Below are positions 35,852-46,289 of a stretch of 64,000 nucleotides of DNA, one piece after another. Under the pieces are notes generated by a model. That model worked only from the letters and a program-made list of their open reading frames with translations. It made no database searches and was not told where the DNA came from. The stretch is from NCBI GenBank assembly GCA_963995505.1, contig OZ023184.1:15188228-15252227 (forward strand), written 5' to 3'. The translations under genes and the position numbers were made by a program. This stretch comes from Hypericum androsaemum (lineage: Eukaryota; Streptophyta; Magnoliopsida; Malpighiales; Hypericaceae). The first letter of the stretch is position 1. The number at the start of each line of letters is the position of its first letter.

Positions 35852-37207
35852 CTAAATATGCTCAATTAAATCATTTTTAAGAGCGTTGTACACGTCTGTA
35901 CTGCGAAGCTGTTCCCTAGCAGTCATAGAGGAGGATAGGTTTCTGATGCGTTCAGTAGAGAACTGAAAATGTTCTTCATTGTCCTCTTCTCGTTCTTCAT
36001 TGCTACTTCTTCCAGGTTCATCATTAAGGAATTCTGTTGGATCATAATAATGCAGATATGTGTCTCGTTCATCCTCTACAATTATATTGTACAATATGAT
36101 ACAAGTCATCATAATTCTACCCATTAAATCCTTGTCCCAAAGAAGACATGGACGTTGAATGAATGCAAAACGAGCATGTAGAACTCCAAATGCTCGCTCC
36201 ACATCCTTTCTAGCAGCCTCTTAATGTTCAGCGAATAACTTATGCTTTAGGATTGATGGAGATGTAATTGACTTGACAAATGCAGCCTATTGAGGATATA
36301 TCCCATCAGTGAGATAATATGCCCTATCATTTTGGCAACCGTTGATGATATAACTCACTTCTGGTGCTCTGCCTTCCAAGACATCACTAAATACAGGAGA
36401 TCGTTGAAGCACATTAATATCATTGCACGTACCTGGTATTCCGAAGAAAGCATGCCATATACATAAGTCATATGATGCAACTGCTTTCAAAATGATTGTT
36501 GCCTTTCCACTCCTTCCTGCATATTGCCCAGCCCATGCATTAGGAAAATTTTTCCATTCCCAGTGCATGCAGTCAATACTGCCTATCATGCCGGGGAATT
36601 CACGTTGTTCCCCGGCGTGGAGTAGTCTTGCCAAATCTTGTGCATTGGGCCTTCTCAGGTACTCGTCACCGAAGCATGAAATGACACATTCTACGAACTT
36701 CATGAGAGCTTTCCTTGTTGTAGATGCACCCATTCTCAAGTATTCATTAACAACATCAATTGATGTCCTATAAGCTAACCCCCTTATAGCTCCAGTACAT
36801 TTTTGCAATGCTGAAAGACCCACTGTACCTGCAGCATTTGCTCTTTGTTGAAAATATTTGTCATTGGCCCCAACTGCCTCCACTATGCGAAGAAAAAGTG
36901 GTTTTCGCATGCGAAACCTTTTTTGGAAGATCTCAGGTGGATATGTTGGCATGTTGGTAAAATAGTCGTTCATCAAGCGCTCCTCACCAACTTTCCGTTC
37001 CCTATTGATATATCGCTTTGGACGTCGAGGAGTTTGATCTCCTACACTCAAATAAGGATTGACAAAGAATGTATCCTCGATCAAGCGATCAATTTGTTGA
37101 TTCTGTTCACGGGCTCGTACTTCCCATTCATCAAATTCTATGGTGAATGAAGCACCAGAACCTGAATCAGAATCTGATTGTACTGATGAGTTTTTACTGA
37201 GAGACAT
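35852..37207 (-). pseudogene. PIF/Harbinger DDE transposase, two in-frame stops
   Basis: One frame of about 451 codons from ATG at 37207. The nuclease triad appears complete: first Asp in GSIDCMHWEW, second in GIPGTCNDINVL, Glu in DVERAFGVLHARF. It is broken by TAG at 36289-36287, where Trp is expected after GIYPQ, and by TAA near 36223, where Gln is expected in FAEHxEAARKD. Otherwise well preserved. Confidence 0.9.
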
Positions 37208-37696
37208 TTCTAAAGTGAGATGGGTAAACTATTTAGGGTAGGATTTATGTTGACAGAAGATGTAAAGATTGTGAAGGATATTGGAAAAAAATTGGGTATA
37301 TATATATAGCATATGAAAGGTGGGTTTGATGCCAAAATCGAATTGACAATACTAAAGCTACGTGAAAAGTAACAAGTGGAGGGATGGGTTAGATGCCAAA
37401 GTTGAATTGACAACACTAAAGCTACGTGAAAAGTAACAAGTGGAGGGATGGGTTGGATGCCAAAGTTGAATTGAAATTACACTAAAATTACATGGAATTA
37501 AGAACAATTTACATAAAGTACATCAACTGAAACGACTTAAAAATAAATTACATGAAAATAAACTAATCACTTTCCAAACACAATTGACTTTAGATAGCTT
37601 TTCATCTCTTCTTCTTCTGGGGATAAGTGTGATTTCACAAGCAAAGTGTTCAACAGATTATGATTCAGCTCTATTTTCTTCATTTTGGCCCTTTTT

Positions 37697-38641
37697 TTAT
37701 TGTCGATCGATTCTATTTTGCTCTTTTTGTTTCTCCAGCTCTATTTTATTCTTCATTAGTTCAATTTCAGATTCTCTGGTGATTCTCAATGCGCGAATTT
37801 TTGAAATCGCTTCATCAGATGCCTTACCCTTTCTTTTTCTTTTTTTGGCAGCATCTCTACCCATAGGACGAGAAATTGTTGATGATCCACTGATTGGAGT
37901 TTCAGGGTTGGAGGAGATTGAATAATCCTCATCTTCAGTAGTCCTTGATCTTTTCGAGCTTCCACCCCTTTCTACATGCTCCTCTTGATTCTCCGGAGAA
38001 AAATATGTTGAATCATGATCTAGTCCTTGTATTTGCCATTTGGGATGTGTACCCATAACTTCATTAAATACAACCAAGTTAGAAATTTTTTTGCCTACCT
38101 CCCTTTCATAAATTGCAAGATCTTCAGTCTCAACATCGGCCATGCTCATTCCGGTACATTTTCGACCCTATGCTTCCTGGTATGCACCGATCCATTTGCT
38201 TGCATTTGCATTAAGTCATTTATAACGACTTTTTATTGCATCCACGTTTCTTTCGCAGATCTCTTCCAACTTTTCTGCTTGAGCTTCATGGTACAAAGCA
38301 CTCACCCGTCCCTAGAGCGAGACACCCTTCTAATTTTTGCCCCGTTTGCTATCTTCACTAACGATGATATAAGATGACATTAGGAGAATGTCTTCTTTAA
38401 CACCCCAAATATTTGGTGCCGCCTTTTCAGTTTTACTGTTGCTAGGCACATCATAAAATAAATTTTGTGGCATATTTTGTGAGATTTGGTGTTGATATAT
38501 TAGAATTTGGAAAAGATTTGGCGATAACTGAGAGTTAAAAAAAGATTGAGACATCAGATCCTCTCCAGAAGTTAGATAAGATGATGGAATATAAGATCCA
38601 AATGGATTAAAGTTTGGAGAATTAGGATCATTTGGATCCAT
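37697..38641 (-). pseudogene. Harbinger ORF1, Myb/SANT-like accessory protein
   Basis: Starts MDPNDPNSPNFNPFGSYIPS. A trihelix/SANT-like block follows (WGVKEDILLMSSYIIVSEDS; ALYHEAQAEKLEEICERNVD) and then a Lys/Arg-rich C-terminus with predicted helices (GRDAAKKRKRKGKASDEAIS). In-frame stops near 38330 and in the gap to 38149 make it non-functional. In this superfamily ORF1 is needed with the transposase for transposition. Confidence 0.78.
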
Positions 38642-39142
38642 AGTAGAAATAATATAACAGAGGGAAGAAGATATTATATAGAGAAAGAAGAGAGAATTAT
38701 AGATTGTGTATGAAAATATGTTAATATTGGACTTTATTTATAGAGATTTGAAAAATACAAATTTGCATATTATTTATTTTTAGTTTTGTTAAAAATAATT
38801 TCAATTTTTATAACCACACAAATAATATCCGAAAAAATCTATTTATACGAATAATATTGTGTCAAGTGTAACTAAGTAGATAGAAAGAAAAGAAAAAAAA
38901 ATTTAATTGGGGGGCGAGGGCAAGGGACGAGTGTCACCTCCCGTCCCGTGGGCACAGCCCCGCCCCTCCCCCCATTTAGTTTATCTTTTTTTTATTTTTT
39001 TTCCACCTAGGCTTGCCCCTCATCAAGAAGGGCGCTGGTGTGCCTAGCCTAACAACTCTAATTACACATACTAGAGATCATCCCCTACAAAGTTGAGAGG
39101 TCAACTGAAGAGAGAATCTAATCTAGTTCAAACTTGAGCAAT

Positions 39143-40708
39143 TGATGAGTGTGGAAATACTCTATCATCTATGTATGTTATAGTATCGGTTTTTTATTGT
39201 TTCTAGTATTTTTGTGTGTTATTTATTGATGTAGTGTGTCATATATCGTGCTTTGAATATTTTAGTGTAGTTCTTGTAATTTTTATTACATTTCGTTCGT
39301 ATTTATCACTAGGAGACTTTATGGAGATGCGAGTAGGATATTGGTGCACTTTGGATCGTGTCAAAAGCGATTGGATCAGCCGTGAAGAATGGTGGAAGAT
39401 AGAGACCTCGATGACATTGGGCGAGACTAACCTCGAGCAACTCAAATGAAGATAACTTTCGCATACAAAGTTCGATGAAGGCGAGTGAGGCGGTTCTAGA
39501 AAGAAGACATCCATGGCTACAACTTTGTCTCTAATGGTCTTCTTCAAATTCGGCGTCTAAAAGGATGAAAAATGTGTCCAAAATCAAGTTTCAAATCTGA
39601 GAACTTGCCTAGCCGAGATGGGCCGGAATTCATGAACCATTTTGGGCCCATTTCAGGATTGTCCATGGATTTACTTGGCTGGAACTTTAGGAATAGTTTA
39701 GTGAGTTTGAGTTATAAATTTTTGTATAAATAGCCTCCTTGGCTTTTCTTGGAAGCCAACTTTTAGAACTTAGATATTTTCCTAAACTAACTCACCCACT
39801 CCAGTCACTTTTCTCTTTGGAAGAGAACTTAGCTCACCATTGTTGGAGATTGTGGAGAACTTGAAGGAGAACTTTTGGAAGTTTTGAAGATCATCTTGAG
39901 CTTTTTTTAACCGTCTCTTTTATGTTCATGGTTTACTTGCTTTATTTAATGGATGTGTTTAGTTGTGTAGTTGATATGTGTGAGTAGTTGATTAGTGGGT
40001 TTGGTGCCTATTTAGCCTATGGTTTAGTGGGGTTAAAATGCTAAGGTTGTGAACTAGTTAATGAGTTTAATGCTTAATCTTGCTTGATCACTTTGATTAT
40101 GAACGTAATTAATACTAATTGCCAGGAGGAGTTAGGATTAATGGACTATTTAACTAGTTAATTAGTTGTCTTTTGATGAGGGATCTCATTAGGTGGTTAG
40201 TTGTCCAAAGGGTGATGGTTATAATTAGTAATTAGTTAAATTAGGTGGCTAATTATTTGCAGAAGTACGATTAGTTCAACTAAGCTTAATTAATAATTAA
40301 TTTAGACTAATTAATGATGGGAGCGTTGATTAGTTACTTTAGAAATACCCGGACCATAACATGAACTTAATAAACCCCATATGCCATTTGGTTATCTAGG
40401 TGTCATTGGTGCCAAGCCCACTCTTTCTTTTATTGTTTAAATCATCTTCTAGTTTAGTTGTTGTAGTAACCAACTCGTGTTTGGAATTGAAAAATTCATT
40501 ACTTGTATTCCTAAACTAGTGGTCGAGTCATATTTATGGCCTAGAACTTAGTCCTCATGGGACGACAATCCTTTACTTACTCTTTATTGCAAGGAGGGGT
40601 GAAAATCCTTCCTTTCAGTAATCTAGATGAAGAGGGCTCAAGTGTCATTGCAAGGAGGGGTGAAAATCCTTCCTTTCAGTAATCTAGATGAAGAGGGCTC
40701 AAGTGTCT
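39143..40708 (+). repeat. Gypsy-LTR-like sequence
   Basis: Starts TGATGAGTGTGGAAATAC, like the solo LTR read from 27945, and contains long AT-rich LTR-style text ending near 'gtcctcatgggacgacaatc...ttactctttattgc'. No internal genes and no clear target duplication. It is probably a solo or truncated LTR; the right end is uncertain. Confidence 0.5.
40586..40707. repeat. Exact 61-bp tandem duplication
   Basis: Two adjacent identical 61-bp copies starting 'attgcaaggaggggtgaaaa' (40586 and 40647). Confidence 0.9.
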
Positions 40709-41089
40709 ACAACTAACCTGATACAGATGGTGACTCAATTCCCAACAAAGAAACATGAAAAAAGTTCCAATATATTGGACGAGCTGGTCAGCCACAAGCC
40801 TTTTCAATTGTGCTTGTTCTCTAGATTGGCCTGAAATGAAAGCACATGTTGAACTTATCTACTCCCAGAATGCTACCACTTTAATGGAGTAACCATTAAC
40901 AATGTAAGCATCATTTGTAAGGTTGAAGGCATTCGAGATAGCCCGAGGAACCATCATCTTGAAGCTAAAGAAAAGTGGACGCTGCCAACTACCACAACAA
41001 CCACATGGCTGCCGTGAGTCTCACAAATTAGCACCGATCCTAATATTAGCATCACAGCAGCAGCATGAACTCCCCGCAAGCAAGACCAA

Positions 41090-41439
41090 CAACTTAACAA
41101 ATGTCGAAACAATGCCTTCCTCAATCATAAACCTCTTAGTCTCCTCAAAACCCTACAAGCATGACCAACAAGCTTCCCTATAGGATCACCATTAGAACAC
41201 AATTTCAACAAGGCAGTGACATCCCCATAAGCTGAAATTGACCAAGCAATATCCGAATTCTCAGTTAACTTGACCAAACTCTTAGCAGCAGCCTCCTTGC
41301 CTAATCCACTCACACTCTCTAAAATCCTAACCAGAGGCCCAATTACCCCAGCCCCAATAAGCTTGTTGTTCAGCTCCTTTATCGCTCTCTGCAACTCTGC
41401 ATTCTTCTCTGAAATAGTCGCCAACTCCGATTTTACCAT
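41090..41439 (-). pseudogene. ARM-repeat protein fragment
   Basis: Minus-strand peptide LIGAGVIGPLVRILESVSGL, then KEAAAKSLVKLTENSDIAWS and ALLKLCSNGDPIGKLVGHAC: two armadillo repeats of the plant ARM-protein type. After VLRR a deletion shifts the frame; the continuation EETKRFMIEEGIVSTFVKL is found in the next frame. It has no start, no full repeat array and no downstream exons, so it is a relic or captured piece. The source gene is not in this window. Confidence 0.7.
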
Positions 41440-41859
41440 GTTCAGTCTCTCAGGTGTCTCACAAGATTCCTATCAACAAACAATTTCAACCAAAAACCTC
41501 ATATTTCTAAACAAATTGAAAAGGCACCATAGTTCAGCCAACTTCAAAGTTCCAGCCCAAATTTTTCTGACAAACCCTAGCACTGATCCATTCAATATCA
41601 AGATCCAAATTTTAACACTGCCCAGTCACTTTCTCTACCCAAACACCACACCAATACTCAGAAAGGAAAACCCTCGAAGCTCCCGGACAGTGAAACAAAA
41701 GACCACAAGGAGCTAAATAGACCAAAAAAAGGAGAAGGGACAGAATGAGAGAAACCCACGAGGAGGAGGAGGAAGAGAACTTGAGATGGTAGATTTTCCC
41801 AGAGGAGGAACAGGACGCGAGGAAGCCGTGGGGAAAGAAGAAAGCGAAGACGCAGCCGA

Positions 41860-42118
41860 CCGTACAGCGTGGGCGGGGCCGGCACCGAGGCCCATGACGG
41901 CGGAGACACTCACCAACTTAATCGGTCAGGATGACCCGACCTGCATATGGGTCTTGACGGTGTCCACCGGGAACATCGCCATGTGCTCCACCATCCCCGC
42001 CGTGAACCCAGCAGCATAAACTGCCAGAAGTGAGGCCATCGTGCGCCGCCGACACTCGTAGGAACGGCCGAAAGTCTGGGTCTTGGGAGTGAGACTTGGG
42101 AGAGGAGGAAGAAAGCAC
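41860..42118 (-). pseudogene. Mitoferrin-like (mitochondrial iron carrier) fragment
   Basis: Minus strand: QDPDFRPF and HDGL in one frame, then GMVEHMAMFPVDTVKTHMQ in another, a TGA, then PIKLVSV and MGLGAGPAHAV. This is the start of plant mitoferrin, including the first carrier signature PxDxxK (PVDTVK). Between SVS and AVMGLGAGP about 20 expected residues are missing. Frameshift, stop and deletion show it is dead. It lies in the same orientation as the ARM fragment, about 0.4 kb upstream. Confidence 0.75.
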
Positions 42119-42658
42119 CGAGATTTGGGACTGAAATGGTTACAGTAATATTTGTTTAGGATTAGGGGTATTATCAGAATTTTGGTACAATTTGTTTTTT
42201 GGTCCTAGAAATCCGACCTCTTTTGAAAGGATTTCATTTCTTGAGTTTTAGATAAAAAAAAGAATCAATTTTCTGAGTTAAGTTGGTTCCAAATACACTC
42301 AATATTTTAAAACTCGAGAATCTAATTCTAATTTCTATTTATTTTTGGGTTCCAAACAGACAGTAAGAGATCTTGAAAGGTAGCGTTGAGTGTAGAAATC
42401 TGATCTACTCGAACTTGTGACGAAGGAAAGCGGAAAAGTAATTGAGCTTCGATGTGGAGAGAAATGGAGGAGAAAGTAACCGCCTCTTATTGAGCTAACA
42501 TTGAGTTAAAGAATTCTCTAGTTAGCTACATTTACTATCTAAGTGAAGCTATTTATACAAAAGTCAAGTAACGGCTAGGGAGTTTTTTTTATAAGTATAA
42601 TTTTATTAAGAATCGAGAAACGAGAAAACAACAAAACAAACCGGCAAACTACGGGTCG

Positions 42659-42941
42659 GATTCAGTAGGGACAAGTCTTGTCCCCATCAATGGGGACTAA
42701 CGCAAATTAATATCATTACACATACAAATCAATATCACTTCACATGCAAACCAATATTACTTCATATGCAAACTAGTCTCATGCAAACCAATATCATTTC
42801 ACATACAAACCAATATCACTTCACATCCAAACCAATATCATCTGATAGGTTATTGACCATCAGATTTAAAGATAATCAAATCTGACGGCCTAAATTTAGT
42901 CCCCTCCATATGGACATCTTTTATGTAGTCCCTACTGAATC
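42659..42941. mobile_element. Small MITE-like element
   Basis: Perfect 14-bp inverted ends GATTCAGTAGGGAC / GTCCCTACTGAATC. The interior holds about six copies of 'aaaccaatatcacttcacatgc' (about 42711-42842) and a 'gacaagtcttgtc' plus 'gtccccatcaatggggac' hairpin near the left end. I could not find a convincing target duplication. Confidence 0.6.
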
Positions 42942-43193
42942 TGAAACTGCAAAGTACAACGAGCTGCCGAGAACAACAAAGACAAAACCAACCCAAAAAC
43001 AGAAAATTATATCGAAGAAAGTTCGCTATTTACAAATGAACCTAACCCAACCCAAGATCAATGTTACCTGACACGTAGAGAATCCTAGAATAAGTCAAGT
43101 TCTTGCTTGCCAATGTCCTTCAACGTTCTTGACCAAAATACCCACTCACGTGTCCGGAAGAAGATAGTATGCTTGAGAAGCTCGAGGTCACTT

Positions 43194-43415
43194 GGTGAGT
43201 TCGAAAGTAGTATGTACTCGGATATATAAAACTGTAAAATATTTGGTGGATAAGACGACAACAGATCTTACCTCATATCTCACGAGTTATTGGATTCATT
43301 CCCATCCCTTGTAAAAATGGAAAAAACCTTGCTTGGGGGAGAAACAAAGCTCAATACCGTCTAAAACTTCGAAATTTAGGCCAACCATCTAAATTTAAAT
43401 TCACCAAAATGTATA
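43194..43415 (+). repeat. SUVH1 upstream duplication, copy A, left part
   Basis: Matches 33103-33310 ('ggtgagttcgaaagtagtat' onward). Its continuation resumes at 46290 after the MULE-like insertion. Confidence 0.8.
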
Positions 43416-43999
43416 GGCAAAAGTCCACTTGAATATTATGTGGTTTTAACATTTGACACACCACCACCACGTGGGTCAATTTCTCTGACTAAGTGACAAA
43501 TATTTTATCTAGTTAACAACTAAGCGACATACTCTAATCTCGATTACTTAAAATATCTTGTGTGTAATATTTTTGTCATCGATTAACTAAAATTTCTCAT
43601 ATTTTACTCAAATCATACTAACCCAGCGTCAAAGTTTTACCCAATTTTTCCAAGCCGCCTCCATCCCCCCCTCTCCCCAATTCGACCGCCTACATTCCTC
43701 CCCCTTCTGAGCAGACCTTGCAACCCCTTTCCATGGTGGTCCCAGAGATGAATACAAAGCCCAGCCATTGAAGACGACGAGGCGTCTATGAACTCCTCGA
43801 CTTCATGGATAAGGTTAAGGTTAAGATCTACGGTAAGAGCTGTGGATTAAATCCTTGATATACAAATCCCTCTTTCTGGATTAGTTGAAAACAGAGAAGA
43901 TGAGAGCTTGTGAAGCAACCAACATCTCCTCTTCCTTTATTAGTTTATTTTGGCAGAATTCTTGCTGGATTATTTATAAAAAAGGGGCCAAAAATTTAT

Positions 44000-45003
44000 G
44001 AGTAAATTATTTTTAGGTCCCTGGAGTTTGGTAATATCATCTCTAGCATTTCTCATTTTACAAAAATAATTTTTGCATTTTTTGTGTTTACTTTTATTAT
44101 ACTCTCGACTATGTCAGTCATCAACTTTTTTTCGTAAAAATTACTTACGTACCCTTAAAAAAATAATTAAAATATAAAATTTACGACGGTGGCGACCGTG
44201 CACCCTCTACCAACGACCTTCTTCGTCCAATAGCCTCATAGCCTCACCCTCGACTTCACCAATCGGCGTTGTACCACCCCGAGTTCTTGGACGACATCCT
44301 CAAAGACGTCGGGGCCCACATCATCCCCGGGGTGATCCACTAGTTGTGTCCCAACTTTTACGTCTTCTTTCCGACCACCGGCTCACCTTCGGTTCGTGAC
44401 CAAGCAGTTGATGAGCCGGAGGAGATTGCACCGAAACAACAATATCGTTGTGGTTTCTCCATGGAGGCGCTCCTGCATTAGTGTGGGATTCGATTTCCCC
44501 TTCACATACTTTGGATTCTTAAATTGAATTCCCACTGCCTATTGGACTCTCTCTCAAAATTGTAACCAAGGGGTTTCTGGGCCACGATACTGCTGCAATG
44601 GTCGGCAAAAGCACCATAGGATAAGATGCTTTCGGACCTCTTGAAAGTTTGGTCGGCGTCCTCACCTCTTGAAATTTTGGTCAGCGACAACGATTGTTGC
44701 TTCTCTTTGCCAGATCTAAAATTTTAGTGTTTGTCGGAGGTTGGTATTTGTCGGAGAGACGATCGGTTCGCCGAATAAGATGATCGGAAAAGGTTTCGAT
44801 CGGCTTGAAGATAAGTATATAATTGGTATAAGGGTATAAAAATTATTTTAAAGATAAAATAATAATAAAATTATCAATGACATCAGCAAGCGACCTGAGA
44901 ATATAATAAAACCGAATAAAAGAGACGAGAAAATAATTTTCAAAAATTTAGGGACCTAAAAAGTGATATGACAAAATCTCAAAGATCTGAGAGTAAGTTG
45001 TCC
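44000..45003. mobile_element. Pack-MULE with a captured decarboxylase fragment
   Basis: Perfect 9-bp duplication AAAATTTAT at 43991-43999 and 45004-45012. Imperfect inverted ends over at least 75 bp (GAGTAAATTATTTTTAGGTC; reversed right end GGACAACTTACTCTCAGATC). The interior at 44180-44800 is GC-rich and includes an amino-acid decarboxylase fragment. No transposase. Confidence 0.85.
44270..44400 (+). pseudogene. Aromatic amino-acid decarboxylase (TYDC/AADC-like) fragment
   Basis: Plus strand YHPEFLDDILKDVGAHIIPG then VIH, a TAG where Trp is expected, and CPNFYVFFPTTGS. This is the N-terminal block of plant PLP-dependent tyrosine/aromatic amino-acid decarboxylases (usually ...IIPGxTHWQSPNFFAYFP...). 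Only about 45 codons are recognisable. The fragment is far from the PLP lysine and cannot be active. It sits inside the Pack-MULE. Confidence 0.65.
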
Positions 45004-45063
45004 AAAATTTATAAATGTGCGGAAAAAGTTAGCCGATAGTGGTGTGCCATTTCACAACATTAA

Positions 45064-46147
45064 GACCACGTACATCAGTTGGCCGAGCCGAGCGCTCGGC
45101 CAATATTTAATGAATTAAAAAAAATAGAAAAGAAGTGATGAACGCTCGGCCGAGCGGATTGGCCAGCCAATCCCGCTCCCAAGCGGATTGGTTGGTCAAT
45201 TTTTTTTTTTAATAATCTAACTATCTAGTTATTTCTACTTGGCATAATATTATTCGTAAAAATAGATTTATTCGGATAAGATTTGTGTAGTTATAAAAAT
45301 TGAAGTTATCTTTAACAAAATTAAAAAATTTTAATATCTATAAAAAATAGAGCCCAATATTGACATATTTTGATTCACAATTTGTATTCCAATTTTTGAC
45401 ATAACTAAATCGTTCGAATATTAATTTCAAACATATTTTTGACATTCTTATACTTCGAATTTGGAGAAGTCATAAACTAAAAAATTGTAGATATATGTCC
45501 CACCTTCACAGAGCAACTTGAATCAACTCAATTGGACTACGGAATAAAAAGTTGTGGCTCCCAAATCGAAACTCATACTCGTAACTCGCTCGACTATTGA
45601 CTTCAAATATATTTTTGACATTCTTATACTTCGAATTTAGAGAAGTCATAAACTAAAAAGTTGTAGATATATGTCCCACCTTCACAAAGCAACTTGAATC
45701 AACTCAATTGGACTCCGGAATAAGAAGTTGTGGCTCCCAAATCAAAACTCGTACTCGTAACTCGCTCGACTATTGACTTCAAATATATTTTTGACGTTCT
45801 TATACTTCGAATTTGGAGAAGTCATAAACTAAAAAGTTATAGATATATGTCCCACCTTTATAAAGCAACTTGAATATTTAATGACAATATTTAATTATTT
45901 TCGAAGTATTTAATCGTGTTATTGAAAATATAATTATTTTCGTAATATATAATTTTAATCTAAACAAATCATAGTAGATAATATGTGGATGAGAGAGAAA
46001 TTAATAATTTATTCTGTGAACTGGATTGCTGATGTGGGTAGAAAATATGTAAGTGGATTGGATTGGGTAGGAATTGGGTATGAAAGAGAGAGAAATTAAT
46101 AATTTATTCCGTGACTTGGATTGGATGGGTTGTTGTTGTGGGTAGTC
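45064..46147. mobile_element. Harbinger deletion derivative (MITE-like)
   Basis: TAA duplications at 45061-45063 and 46148-46150. Ends are GACCACGTACATCAGTTGG and, reversed, GACTACCCACAACAACAACC. Its left part is homologous to the right end of the full Harbinger (38760-38890, reversed), and its right part ('gaaattaataatttattc', twice about 97 bp apart) to the left end. So it is a related element in the opposite orientation, with both genes replaced by a tandem repeat. A 'gagcgctcggc' inverted motif lies at 45090-45170. Confidence 0.8.
45433..45874. repeat. 176-bp tandem repeat, about 2.5 copies
   Basis: Copies start 'atatttttgac(a/g)ttcttat' at 45433, 45609 and 45785, an exact 176-bp period with few substitutions. 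The third copy is cut at 'aagcaacttgaat'. It forms the core of the Harbinger derivative. Confidence 0.9.
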
Positions 46148-46289
46148 TAATGATGTGGTATTCCAGGTGGATACTATGTATTAATCTAATTATGGTTAAG
46201 CAAATGTCACTTAGTTCACAAGCATAGAAAACTTCTGTCATCTGGACCTGAGATAAATTAAAAGCTGAAACAAAGTAGATTTTCACCAA

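Larger units (their letters stand above)
35490..39049 (-). mobile_element. PIF/Harbinger DNA transposon
   Basis: 3.56 kb, flanked by TAA target duplications (35487-35489, 39050-39052). Degenerate TIRs GACTATCTGCATCAGTG and, reversed, GGCTAGGCACACCAGCG. It has the two genes typical of the family: a Myb/SANT-like ORF1 protein (37697-38641) and a DDE transposase (35852-37207), both on the minus strand and both with nonsense codons. The left sub-terminal region carries a ~94-bp near-duplicate ('cagggtcac...ttaatttctctctcatcc'). Confidence 0.85.
43416..46287. mobile_element. MULE-like insertion in the SUVH1 upstream region
   Basis: Ends GGCAAAAGTCCACTT and, reversed, GGTGAAAATCTACTT, with further imperfect inverted homology (shared 'gcacaccac'/'gacacaccacc'). 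Flanking 9-mers aaatgtata (43407-43415) and aaatatata (46290-46298) resemble a 9-bp duplication. The paralogous copy at 33290-33310 shows the empty site. Two later elements lie inside: a Pack-MULE (44000-45003) and a Harbinger derivative (45064-46147). Confidence 0.6.

Noticed and set aside
39143..40708. Complete solo gypsy LTR with target repeats
   Set aside because: Left end looks right (TGATGAGTG), but I could not find a matching CA end or a 5-bp duplication, so it is called LTR-like only.
35334..42370. A single 7-kb transposon bounded by the 'gtttggaacc' inverted repeat
   Set aside because: Inverted match is imperfect and I found no target duplication; reported only as part of the gene-relic finding.
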